In this document: positions 1 to 6,201 of the stretch, one piece after another
Numbering within the stretch: position 1 is the first letter of the stretch
How the letters are laid out: each line of letters opens with the position of its first letter
Source of the DNA: Bacteroidales bacterium
Lineage (GTDB): Bacteria; Bacteroidota; Bacteroidia; Bacteroidales; VadinHA17
Reading direction: 5' to 3'
DNA: 8,428 nt
Assembly: GCA_025455535.1 (NCBI GenBank)
Contig: JALOMM010000051.1
Location: forward strand, 1 to 8,428
Notes under the pieces: generated by a model
The model's input: only the letters and a program-made list of their open reading frames with translations
What the model was told of the DNA's origin: nothing
The model's database searches: none
Made by a program: the position numbers and the translations under genes

Positions 1-1304
1 CTGTCATCCGAGGAGGTACTCACGGTGATCTCCGGAGCACTCTCGGAATATTTGTTGGCATTGTCAAGGAGATTATGTATGACATTGCGAAGGTGCTCAG
101 CATCACCTGCGATTACGCTCCTCTCAGCATCGAGTTGCCGCCTGATCACCCCTCCCCTTTCGGTCACCTGTATCTCAACCGTTTCAATAGCCTTCGTTAT
201 CACTTCATGGATGTCTGTCTCGCTGAAATCGAACTCCACCTCATGCCTGTCAAGGGTGGCAATCTGAAGGATCGACTCTACCTGCCGGTTCATCCGGGCA
301 TTTTCCTTCTTGATCATGCCGGCGAAATGCCTGACCTTCTCCTCATCAGATATTACCTTGTTGTTTGTGATGGTGTCAGCGGCAAGAGAGATGGTGGCAA
401 TAGGGGTCTTGAACTCATGAGTCATGTTGTTGATGAAGTCTGACTTCATCTCCGAAATCTTCTTCTGAGTTATAATGAACCACAGGCTGAGGGCAAATGT
501 TGAAAGTATGATCAGTGAAAAGAGCCCCGACCCTCCAAGGATAAGCGCAATTGAACCAAGTACATAGTTGGTTTTGTAGGGAAAGACGACAGAGACAGTC
601 TCTCCCTTCCTTATTAACCCTTCCGAAAACAGGGTGACCTGGTACGGACTGCTCTTAAACTCTTTCTCTTTAACCTTCGACCAGATGCCGTCAGACAGAG
701 TATCACCCCTTATGATTGCAAACTCGAAAGGTGTATTAATCCCTGAAGCCGTCAGCTCCCCCTTCAGCGTCCGGGTCAGTTCTTCCTTGTCAATCTCAAG
801 TTCCTTCTCCCATACAAACATCTCGGTGATAAGCTGGTTGCTCATAGACTGAAACTCACCCGCCCTCCGTTGCATCCATTGCATGTACTCATCTGAGTCA
901 ATTACCACCTCCTGCTGTACCGCAGTGCCGGCAGCATCACGTGCGACCTTCATCCTGACAGGAGGATCATTGTTGGTGGTGACTACTATCTCAACTGAAT
1001 CCTTATCCGAGACAGAAGAACTTTCAATGGTCAGGCTTCCCGAGAAGCGGCTTTGCATGTTGCCCTGAGGCTGCAGCTGAGGTGATGACGGATAACCGCT
1101 GATAAGCATCTGATTGAGGAAGTTCATGCGGCGCGATGACTCCATCGACCTGGCAGTGTTGCGCAGACTGTTTATCACAAAAAAGTCGAACTGATCATTC
1201 CTGACCTTAATGGCATTGCCAATCCAGGTCACCTGAACCCAGATGATCCCACCGAGGGATAAGGCCATTAAAAGTATCAGCCCTGTGAATTTCCTTCTGT
1301 TCAT
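1..1304 (-). CDS. Two-component sensor histidine kinase, partial (C-terminus beyond left edge)
   Basis: Membrane sensor kinase that should autophosphorylate on His and pass the phosphate to a response regulator. Reading from the ATG at 1304-1302, 434 codons are visible. A first membrane segment lies at about residues 7-29, an extracytoplasmic sensor region at about 30-247, and a second membrane segment at about 248-278. The H-box NNMTHEFKTPIATI follows directly, with phospho-acceptor His296, and the N-box NVIHNLLDNANKYS holds Asn411 and Asn415. The remaining ATP-binding G-boxes are cut off by the window edge. I see no HAMP domain between the second membrane segment and the H-box. This layout resembles RprX-type kinases of Bacteroidales, whose partner is an OmpR-family regulator; that partner, if adjacent, would lie off the left edge. 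The start is chosen because it opens directly into the first hydrophobic segment. No Shine-Dalgarno sequence is visible. Family assignment is firm; the RprX comparison is inference and the signal is unknown. Confidence 0.93.
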   Translation of the reverse strand, partial: MNRRKFTGLILLMALSLGGIIWVQVTWIGNAIKVRNDQFDFFVINSLRNTARSMESSRRMNFLNQMLISGYPSSPQLQPQGNMQSRFSGSLTIESSSVSDKDSVEIVVTTNNDPPVRMKVARDAAGTAVQQEVVIDSDEYMQWMQRRAGEFQSMSNQLITEMFVWEKELEIDKEELTRTLKGELTASGINTPFEFAIIRGDTLSDGIWSKVKEKEFKSSPYQVTLFSEGLIRKGETVSVVFPYKTNYVLGSIALILGGSGLFSLIILSTFALSLWFIITQKKISEMKSDFINNMTHEFKTPIATISLAADTITNNKVISDEEKVRHFAGMIKKENARMNRQVESILQIATLDRHEVEFDFSETDIHEVITKAIETVEIQVTERGGVIRRQLDAERSVIAGDAEHLRNVIHNLLDNANKYSESAPEITVSTSSDD

Positions 1305-1308
1305 GTCA

Positions 1309-1316
1309 CAAAATTA
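1309..1316 (-). promoter_or_regulatory. Candidate -7 box (TAATTTTG) for the histidine kinase gene
   Basis: Read on the minus strand this is TAATTTTG, an exact fit to the Bacteroidota -7 consensus TAnnTTTG. A weak -33 element, TTTA, lies at 1334-1337 with a 17-base spacer. The box ends only 4 bases before the ATG at 1304, so transcription would begin at or near the start codon and give a leaderless or nearly leaderless mRNA. The surrounding run is AT-rich, so a chance match is possible. Confidence 0.4.
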
Positions 1317-1343
1317 TATATATAAATAAGTCATAAAGACGTT

Positions 1344-1380
1344 TTAACTTTTTGTTAACCCGTTTTAACCTGACTTTAAC
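1344..1380. promoter_or_regulatory. Four helically phased TTAAC direct repeats, candidate response-regulator operator
   Basis: TTAAC occurs at 1344-1348, 1355-1359, 1365-1369 and 1376-1380, so the start-to-start spacing is 11, 10 and 11 bases. Three of the four copies extend to TTTAAC. Tandem direct repeats at one-helical-turn spacing are the usual binding pattern of OmpR/PhoB-family response regulators, which bind head to tail. The array lies about 40-76 bases upstream of the presumed kinase start point and about 35-70 bases upstream of a plus-strand -7 box. It could therefore serve both directions. The repeat is seen directly; the binding protein is inferred. Confidence 0.55.
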
Positions 1381-1401
1381 CACATGCCTGTTTTTATGAA
1401 T

Positions 1402-1409
1402 TATTTTTG
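1402..1409 (+). promoter_or_regulatory. Candidate plus-strand -7 box (TATTTTTG)
   Basis: TATTTTTG fits the Bacteroidota -7 consensus TAnnTTTG exactly. No good TTTG -33 element is present. The nearest is TTTA at 1375-1378, 23 bases upstream and overlapping the last TTAAC repeat, which is how an activator-dependent promoter would look. No protein gene on the plus strand follows, but a plus-strand intrinsic terminator lies about 135-165 bases downstream. Confidence 0.4.
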
Positions 1410-1477
1410 TACCATAAATGTTTGGCACACGGTTCGGATTGAGAAGCACACTGTGATAATAACAAAAGGAACTGCAG

Positions 1478-1507
1478 ATGCCCACGACTCGGGTGCCGCA
1501 TTCATAG
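1478..1507 (+). other. Possible 9-residue micro-ORF (MPTTRVPHS) inside the candidate small RNA
   Basis: ATG at 1478 is preceded by AAGGA at 1466-1470 with a 7-base spacer. This is a near-ideal Shine-Dalgarno, unusual here because the larger genes in the window lack one. The ORF ends with TAG at 1505-1507. There is no run of one amino acid that would suggest classical attenuation control. It is too short to judge by codon use and may be chance. Confidence 0.2.
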
Positions 1508-1539
1508 GTTGGGTTTAGGTTTGTTTTAGGTTAGGTTGG

Positions 1540-1573
1540 GAAGAGACGCGGCAGAGGCGTCTCTTCTTTTTTT
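1540..1573 (+). terminator. Strong intrinsic terminator, plus-strand orientation
   Basis: Perfect 10-base arms GAAGAGACGC (1540-1549) and GCGTCTCTTC (1557-1566) enclose a 7-base loop and are followed by seven T residues at 1567-1573. The T-run lies on the 3' side only for plus-strand transcription. Read on the minus strand the hairpin is preceded by A residues and followed by CCCAACC, so it would be only a weak stop for the panB-rluA transcript. Confidence 0.85.
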
Positions 1574-1579
1574 GGGTCA

Positions 1580-2266
1580 TCATATCTCGGAAAAGAGCCG
1601 CCATACCTTATCCTCGGGAAGAGGAGCTTCAACATTTATGTCCTCCTTCTTTACCGGATGGATGAACGAGATGCGCCGCGCATGAAGCGATATGCCTCCT
1701 CCTTCATTTGATCTTTTTGATCCGTACTTCAGGTCACCCTTTACAGGACATCCCGCAGCAGCCAGCTGTGCCCTGATCTGATGGTGCCTGCCGGTCTGCA
1801 GATCAATCTCAAGCAGGTAGAAGCTTGATGAACGACCTATGATGCGGTATGACAGGGTTGCCTCCTTTGATCCCTTCACCTCCTTATCATATACATATGA
1901 TTTGTTCTGCTGCTCGTTCTTCTTGAGGAAGTTGCGCAACATCCCCTCTTCAGCGGGCGGACGCTCGGTGACGATCGCCCAGTAACTCTTCTTCACATCC
2001 CTGGTTCTGAAGAGCTCGCTCAGACGTGTAAGGGCCTTCGATGTGCGTGCATAGACGACACATCCGCTCACCGGCCTGTCAAGACGATGCACTACACCGA
2101 GAAAAACATCCCCGGGCTTATTGTACTTCTCCCTGATATACTGCTTTACTGCAGCGTCAAGCGGCTCATCGCCGGTGCTGTCACCCTGTACCAGATCAGA
2201 GGAGCGCTTGTTAACAATAATCAAATGATTGTCTTCGTATAATACTGACGGTCCGTTCCTTCCCAT
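1580..2266 (-). CDS. RluA-family RNA pseudouridine synthase
   Basis: Converts specific uridines of rRNA or tRNA to pseudouridine in the cytoplasm. The 228-residue protein has the family motif HRLDRPVSG at residues 60-68, in which Asp63 is the catalytic nucleophile. The conserved Tyr lies in KKSYWAIV (Tyr96), and the motif GRHHQIRAQLAAAGCPVKGD follows at 159-178. There is no N-terminal S4 domain: the protein begins almost at once with the catalytic fold (VLYEDNHLIIVNK), like E. coli RluA and TruC, and its length is close to RluA (about 219). The ATG at 2266 directly follows the TAA stop of panB with no base between, so translation is probably coupled to panB. Which nucleotide it modifies cannot be told from the sequence, so no symbol is given. 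Confidence 0.93.
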   Translation of the reverse strand: MGRNGPSVLYEDNHLIIVNKRSSDLVQGDSTGDEPLDAAVKQYIREKYNKPGDVFLGVVHRLDRPVSGCVVYARTSKALTRLSELFRTRDVKKSYWAIVTERPPAEEGMLRNFLKKNEQQNKSYVYDKEVKGSKEATLSYRIIGRSSSFYLLEIDLQTGRHHQIRAQLAAAGCPVKGDLKYGSKRSNEGGGISLHARRISFIHPVKKEDINVEAPLPEDKVWRLFSEI

Positions 2267-3088
2267 TTAATACTGCTCCTTTTCGTTCGGGAAATCGCGT
2301 GATCTCACGTCTGCTATGTAATTCTGCACCGCACCCTTGATCTCGTCATGCAGGTTATGATACCTTCTCAGGAAGCGCGGTGAGAACTCCAGGTTCAGAC
2401 CCAGCATGTCATGCAGGACGAGAACCTGACCGTCAACCTGAGGCCCGGCACCTATTCCTATCACAGGAACCTTTACCATCTCTGATACCTCCCCTGCCAG
2501 CGCTGCAGGTATCTTTTCAACCACAATGGCAAAACACCCAGCCTTCTCGATGATAAGAGCATCCTCCTTCAGCTTCCTCGCCTCCTCCTCCTCCTTCGCC
2601 CGAACGACATAGGTCCCGAACTTGTGTATCGACTGCGGTGTCAGCCCCAGGTGACCCATGACAGGGATCCCGGCTGAGAGTATCCTTTCAATCGATTCGG
2701 CAATCTCACGCCCTCCCTCCATCTTTACAGCACTGGCACCGGTCTCCTTCATGATCCTGATGGCTGAGGCAAGCGCTTCACGCGAGTTGCCCTGGTATGT
2801 TCCAAAGGGGAGGTCAACAACCACAAGAGCCCTCCTGACACCCCTTACCACAGAGGCAGCATGATAGATCATGTTGTCGAGAGTGATAGGCAGCGTGGTT
2901 TCATACCCCGCCATCACATTGGATGCCGAGTCACCGACGAGGATGATGTCAATACCTGACTCATCAAGTATCCTCGCCATAGAAAAGTCATACCCGGTCA
3001 GCATGGCTATCTTCTCACCCTTGAGCTTCATCTCAAAAAGAACATGGGTGGTTATCTTCTTAACAACTTTGTGTACTGACATGACCAT
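2267..3088 (-). CDS. panB: 3-methyl-2-oxobutanoate hydroxymethyltransferase (ketopantoate hydroxymethyltransferase)
   Basis: First step of pantothenate and coenzyme A synthesis: transfers a hydroxymethyl group from 5,10-methylene-tetrahydrofolate to 3-methyl-2-oxobutanoate, giving ketopantoate. The 273 residues are of normal length (E. coli PanB is about 264). Family landmarks are in place: LTGYDFSMA at 30-38, the metal ligand Asp53 in VGDS, Asp92 in VVVDLPFG, Lys122 and Glu124 in [17 protein letters not shown] at 144-153, the probable general base Glu191 in VVEKIP, and [14 protein letters not shown] at 211-224. The annotated ATG is at 3088; Met3 (codon at 3082-3080) is an equally plausible start. 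A candidate -7 box lies at 3107-3114. It abuts the pseudouridine synthase gene downstream. No other pantothenate gene is in the window. Confidence 0.97.
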   Translation of the reverse strand: MVMSVHKVVKKITTHVLFEMKLKGEKIAMLTGYDFSMARILDESGIDIILVGDSASNVMAGYETTLPITLDNMIYHAASVVRGVRRALVVVDLPFGTYQGNSREALASAIRIMKETGASAVKMEGGREIAESIERILSAGIPVMGHLGLTPQSIHKFGTYVVRAKEEEEARKLKEDALIIEKAGCFAIVVEKIPAALAGEVSEMVKVPVIGIGAGPQVDGQVLVLHDMLGLNLEFSPRFLRRYHNLHDEIKGAVQNYIADVRSRDFPNEKEQY

Positions 3089-3106
3089 TTATATTATTGC
3101 CGGAGA

Positions 3107-3114
3107 CAAAGCTA
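3107..3114 (-). promoter_or_regulatory. Candidate -7 box (TAGCTTTG) for the panB-rluA operon
   Basis: Read on the minus strand this is TAGCTTTG, an exact TAnnTTTG match. It ends 18 bases upstream of the panB ATG, leaving a short leader of roughly 12-15 bases. No clear TTTG -33 element is found at the expected distance, which lowers confidence. Confidence 0.45.
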
Positions 3115-3318
3115 CGAAATAAGAGGAAGAGTTGCATGGAATCACTTTTTTTTGACATTATACTGCCTTTTTGTCATACTGATAAAAACCGTTTGGGGAT
3201 TACTTATCACTTTATCATGACAGAATTTCATTACCGGGCCTTCATTAAGACGGTGGCATAAACATTGTCATAAGGAGAAATATCAGTAACGTAAGTATAA
3301 AAAACAAAATATAACAAA
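3115..3318. promoter_or_regulatory. Divergent intergenic region upstream of dnaK
   Basis: This stretch should hold the dnaK promoter, yet I find no exact TAnnTTTG box on the plus strand. TTTG occurs only in the T-rich runs ending at 3154 and 3173 and at 3192-3195. There is no recognisable CIRCE-type inverted repeat (TTAGCACTC). Instead it carries short repeated words: TTATCA at 3204-3209 and 3212-3217, the inverse TGATAA at 3180-3185, and GTCAT at 3173-3177 and 3267-3271 with its inverse ATGAC at 3217-3221. The last 30 bases before dnaK are almost pure A/T with no Shine-Dalgarno, as is common in Bacteroidota. Confidence 0.4.
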
Positions 3319-5235
3319 ATGGGAAAGATTATCGGTATTGACCTTGGAACTACAAACTCATGCGTCTCGGTCATGGAGGGCAATGAGCCTGTGGTTATAC
3401 CAAACAGTGAGGGCAAAAGGACCACCCCGTCGGTGGTGGCGTTCCTCGAGAACGGCGAGCGCAAGGTAGGAGACCCTGCCAAGAGACAGGCTATCACCAA
3501 CCCGCGCAAGACCGTCTCTTCAATAAAGCGATTCATGGGAAGGAGCTATGACGAGGTTACAAATGAGATGAAGAAACTCACCTATGAGGTTATTCGCGGT
3601 GACAATAATACCCCCAGGGTGAAGATAGATGACCGTAACTATTCTCCTCAGGAGATCTCTGCCATCGTTCTTCAGAAGATGAAGAAGACCGCTGAGGATT
3701 ACCTTGGTCAGGAAGTTACTGAAGCTGTCATAACTGTCCCCGCTTACTTCAACGATTCTCAGCGTCAGGCCACAAAAGAGGCAGGGGAGATCGCAGGACT
3801 GAAAGTAAAGAGGATCATCAACGAGCCGACGGCAGCATCACTTGCATATGGCCTTGACAAGAAGTCGCAGGATCTTAAGATAGCCGTATTCGACCTGGGA
3901 GGCGGCACATTTGACATTTCAATACTGGAGCTCGGCGACGGCGTCTTCGAGGTTAAGTCAACCAACGGAGACACACACCTCGGCGGCGATGACTTTGACA
4001 ACCTTGTCATAGACTGGCTGGCAGACGAGTTTCAGAAGGAAGAAGGGATCGACCTGCGCAAGGACCCGATGGCCCTGCAGAGACTCAAAGAGGCTGCGGA
4101 GAAGGCAAAGATAGAGCTCTCAAGCACATCGAATACGGAGATCAATCTCCCCTATATCATGCCCGTAAACGGAATACCCAAGCACCTTGTCAAGAACCTT
4201 TCAAGGGCTCAGTTCGAGAAACTAACTGACAAGCTCATCAACTCAGTGATCGAACCGTGCCGCAAGGCTCTCGATGACGCAGGGATGAAGACATCGGATA
4301 TTGACGAGGTTCTCCTTGTGGGAGGATCAACACGTATCCCTGCCATTCAGCAGGTAGTTGAGAAGTTTTTCGGCAAGGCACCTTCAAAGGGGGTGAACCC
4401 TGACGAGGTAGTTGCCGTAGGTGCTGCAATACAGGGTGGCGTTCTCACCGGTGAGGTGAAGGATGTGCTGCTTCTCGACGTCACTCCGCTATCCCTTGGC
4501 ATTGAGACCATGGGGGGCGTTATGACGAGACTGATCGAGTCAAACACAACCATCCCGACAAGAAAGACCGAGACCTTCACCACCGCCAGCGACAGCCAGC
4601 CGTCAGTGGAGATACATGTACTGCAGGGTGAGAGACCTATGGCCTCAGGTAATAAGACCATCGGCCGGTTCCACCTCGACGGTATACCGCCAGCCCCCAG
4701 AGGCATACCTCAGATAGAGGTAACCTTCGACATCGATGCTAACGGCATCCTCCATGTCTCGGCAAAAGACAGGGGAACAGGCAAGGAACAAAGGATACGT
4801 ATCGAAGCCTCATCAGGACTGAGTGACGATGAGATACGCCGTATGCGCGAAGAGGCTAAAGCCAATGAGAATGCCGACAAAACCGCAAGGGAGATGGCTG
4901 ACAAGATTAATGCTGCCGACAGCATGATCTTCCAGACAGAAAAACAGCTTAAGGAGTTTGGTGACAAGATACCGGCTGACAAGAGAGGCCGCATCGAGAC
5001 AGCCCTCAGCTCACTGCGCGAAGCTCACAAGAACAGGGACGTGGCCGCAATAGACAGCACACTGGCAGAGATAAATGCCGCATGGCAGGCCGCCTCTGAA
5101 GATATGTACAAAGCCTCACAGGGTGCCGGACAACAGGCAGGCCCCCAGGCAGGCCCCACGGGCGGTGACACCTCCGGTGGCAAACAGGGCGGCGAAGAGC
5201 AGGTGACCGACGTCGACTTCGAAGAGGTTAAGTAA
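3319..5235 (+). CDS. dnaK: Molecular chaperone DnaK (Hsp70)
   Basis: ATP-driven cytoplasmic chaperone that binds exposed hydrophobic stretches of unfolded proteins and works with DnaJ and GrpE. It is full length at 638 residues (E. coli 638). The ATPase domain spans about 1-380 with the three Hsp70 signatures: [16 protein letters not shown] at 6-21, [15 protein letters not shown] at 191-205, and [15 protein letters not shown] at 331-345. Expected active-site residues Asp8, Lys70, Glu169, Asp191 and Thr197 are present. The interdomain linker VLLLDVTP is at 383-390. The substrate-binding beta domain follows to about 500, then the helical lid to about 600. The tail is rich in Gly and Gln and ends in DFEEVK, the usual bacterial DnaK terminus. 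It appears monocistronic: no dnaJ or grpE adjoins, and a palindromic terminator follows. The start is fixed by the conserved [11 protein letters not shown] opening. Confidence 0.99.
   Translation: MGKIIGIDLGTTNSCVSVMEGNEPVVIPNSEGKRTTPSVVAFLENGERKVGDPAKRQAITNPRKTVSSIKRFMGRSYDEVTNEMKKLTYEVIRGDNNTPRVKIDDRNYSPQEISAIVLQKMKKTAEDYLGQEVTEAVITVPAYFNDSQRQATKEAGEIAGLKVKRIINEPTAASLAYGLDKKSQDLKIAVFDLGGGTFDISILELGDGVFEVKSTNGDTHLGGDDFDNLVIDWLADEFQKEEGIDLRKDPMALQRLKEAAEKAKIELSSTSNTEINLPYIMPVNGIPKHLVKNLSRAQFEKLTDKLINSVIEPCRKALDDAGMKTSDIDEVLLVGGSTRIPAIQQVVEKFFGKAPSKGVNPDEVVAVGAAIQGGVLTGEVKDVLLLDVTPLSLGIETMGGVMTRLIESNTTIPTRKTETFTTASDSQPSVEIHVLQGERPMASGNKTIGRFHLDGIPPAPRGIPQIEVTFDIDANGILHVSAKDRGTGKEQRIRIEASSGLSDDEIRRMREEAKANENADKTAREMADKINAADSMIFQTEKQLKEFGDKIPADKRGRIETALSSLREAHKNRDVAAIDSTLAEINAAWQAASEDMYKASQGAGQQAGPQAGPTGGDTSGGKQGGEEQVTDVDFEEVK
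5134..5157 (+). repeat. Perfect 12-base tandem duplication inside the dnaK tail
   Basis: CAGGCAGGCCCC is present twice head to tail (5134-5145 and 5146-5157), in frame, giving QAGP-QAGP at residues 606-613 in the disordered C-terminal tail. It looks like a slippage duplication and should be harmless to chaperone function. Confidence 0.8.
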
Positions 5236-5257
5236 ACATAAAAGCAGCAATGCCAGT

Positions 5258-5283
5258 GCCGCCACGGGAATTCCCGTGGCGGC
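5258..5283 (+). terminator. Perfect 26-base palindrome downstream of dnaK, probable terminator
   Basis: The 13-base arms GCCGCCACGGGAA and TTCCCGTGGCGGC are exact complements, beginning 22 bases after the dnaK stop. The stem is very GC-rich. Only a broken T-tract (TCTTCATTTC) follows, so termination may be partial. The T residues lie on the plus-strand side, fitting dnaK. Confidence 0.7.
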
Positions 5284-5314
5284 TCTTCATTTCAGACGAT
5301 ACTTCTGCAGCTGA

Positions 5315-5380
5315 TCTTCGTTGAAGACCATATTATTGTAGAAATGTGCGTTTTAATATGGAGGATGGTCGTAGACCATC
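5315..5380 (+). promoter_or_regulatory. Cluster of three stem-loops in the leader of the MORN-protease-xseA operon
   Basis: Three perfect inverted repeats follow one another. TCTTC/GAAGA at 5315-5319 and 5323-5327 has a 3-base loop. CCATATTA/TAATATGG at 5328-5335 and 5354-5361 has an 18-base loop. GATGGTC/GACCATC at 5364-5370 and 5374-5380 has a 3-base loop and is followed by AAATAAT. ATGGTC at 5365-5370 could instead pair with GACCAT at 5326-5331, so the last hairpin competes with the first two. This could be a leader switch, a second terminator, or relics of a small repeat element. No ligand-binding core is recognised. Confidence 0.4.
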
Positions 5381-5424
5381 AAATAATCAACGCTTGTTAT
5401 TATCTTAGCGAATAATTAGTCCCG

Positions 5425-6201
5425 ATGAAAACAGGTATCCTCATTTCAGCTTTAATCATTTGGCTGCCATTTCTTTGCCATTCACAGAATCTGACCGATT
5501 CTGCCGGCAGAAAACAGGGGCCGTGGATAAAAAAATATCCCAGCGGCAAAACCATGTATGAAGCCACATTCAGGGATGACAAACCTGTCGGACTTTTCAA
5601 AAGATATGATGCCGACGGTAACCCTCAGTCTGAACTGACCTACAACGAAAAAAACGATGAGGTAAAGGCTGTCTTCTTCTACCCTGACGGACGAAAAGCA
5701 GGTGAAGGAACTTACATGAACAGAAAGAAAGAGGGCCCCTGGCGATTCTATCCGTCTACCGAACCTCAATACATGATAGGCGAGGAATATTATCACAATG
5801 ATGTCAAACACGGTCTGGCCCGCAAGTTTCACCCTGACGGTACCCTGGCGGAGAGTATCACATGGGACAACGGCAAGAGGACAGGCGGATGGATGCAATA
5901 TTACCCTGACGGCAAAGTATCACTCAGGGCTGAATATATCGACGGCAAACTGAACGGCCCCTTTTCATTCTACCATCCCAACGGGAAACTGCAGTTTGAA
6001 GGCAAGTACAAAGATGACTTCCGCGACGGAGACTGGATGGTATTCAATGAAGACGGCTCACTTAAACAGGTGATGGTTTACAGGCAGGGGCGACTGTCTG
6101 ATCCGCAATATTCCGAGAAAGAGACAGAGTTTCTCGATGAGCTTGAGAAAAACAGGGGCAAGATAAAGATCCCGGATATCAGCGGCAACATAATCAAATG
6201 A
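5425..6201 (+). CDS. Exported MORN-repeat protein (YwqK / MORN_2 type)
   Basis: A 258-residue protein with a signal peptide (hydrophobic core about 4-18, likely cut after Ser20 before Gln21). The Cys18 context (PFLC) is not a good lipobox. The mature part is about eight MORN-like repeats of 22-25 residues, with units beginning near residues 30, 53, 78, 102, 127, 151, 175 and 199. Each follows the pattern (K/R)xGxWxxYxPDGKxxxExxYxxGK, for example KRTGGWMQYYPDGK and KLNGPFSFYHPNGK. A charged tail (EKETEFLDELEKNRGK) ends the protein. Databases often label this fold 'toxin-antitoxin system YwqK family antitoxin', but the export signal and lack of a toxin partner argue against that role. It overlaps the next gene by 4 bases, which suggests a link with the secreted protease. 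Molecular function is unknown. Confidence 0.9.
   Translation: MKTGILISALIIWLPFLCHSQNLTDSAGRKQGPWIKKYPSGKTMYEATFRDDKPVGLFKRYDADGNPQSELTYNEKNDEVKAVFFYPDGRKAGEGTYMNRKKEGPWRFYPSTEPQYMIGEEYYHNDVKHGLARKFHPDGTLAESITWDNGKRTGGWMQYYPDGKVSLRAEYIDGKLNGPFSFYHPNGKLQFEGKYKDDFRDGDWMVFNEDGSLKQVMVYRQGRLSDPQYSEKETEFLDELEKNRGKIKIPDISGNIIK

Larger units (their letters stand above)
1415..1573 (+). ncRNA. Candidate small RNA of about 160 nt, divergent from the histidine kinase gene
   Basis: The unit is delimited by a TAnnTTTG box at 1402-1409 and a strong plus-strand terminator at 1540-1573. The 5' end is estimated from the box, not seen. Both flanking genes are on the minus strand, so the terminator has no protein gene to serve in its own direction. 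Inside lie a possible hairpin at about 1477-1502 (GATGC/GCATT outer stem with one G-U pair, CAC/GTG inner stem), a G-rich tract at 1507-1540, and a 9-codon ORF at 1478-1507 behind a good Shine-Dalgarno. It could be a trans-acting sRNA, a 6S-like RNA, an mRNA for a tiny peptide, or a decayed leader. I could not match it to a known family by eye. Confidence 0.4.

Noticed and set aside
25..1068. Several plus-strand open frames across 25-443 and 634-1068
   Set aside because: They are antisense shadows of the histidine kinase, whose minus-strand frame is continuous from 1304 to the left edge with clear H- and N-box motifs.
3136..3261. A 41-codon plus-strand ORF (begins MESLFFDIILPF) with an AGGAAG-like Shine-Dalgarno at 3124-3129
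   Set aside because: It lies wholly in the dnaK upstream region, has AT-rich codons unlike the neighbouring genes, and shows no domain, signal or membrane pattern. Probably chance.
3271..3280. AAGGAG-like Shine-Dalgarno (TAAGGAGAAA) upstream of dnaK
   Set aside because: It lies about 40 bases before the dnaK ATG, too far to act in initiation, and no other start codon follows at a usable distance.
3089..3318. CIRCE/HrcA operator upstream of dnaK
   Set aside because: No TTAGCACTC-N9-GAGTGCTAA or close variant is present on either strand.
5425..6201. Reading the MORN protein as the antitoxin of a toxin-antitoxin pair
   Set aside because: The YwqK label is a database name for the repeat. This protein has a signal peptide and its operon partners are a protease and xseA, not a toxin.
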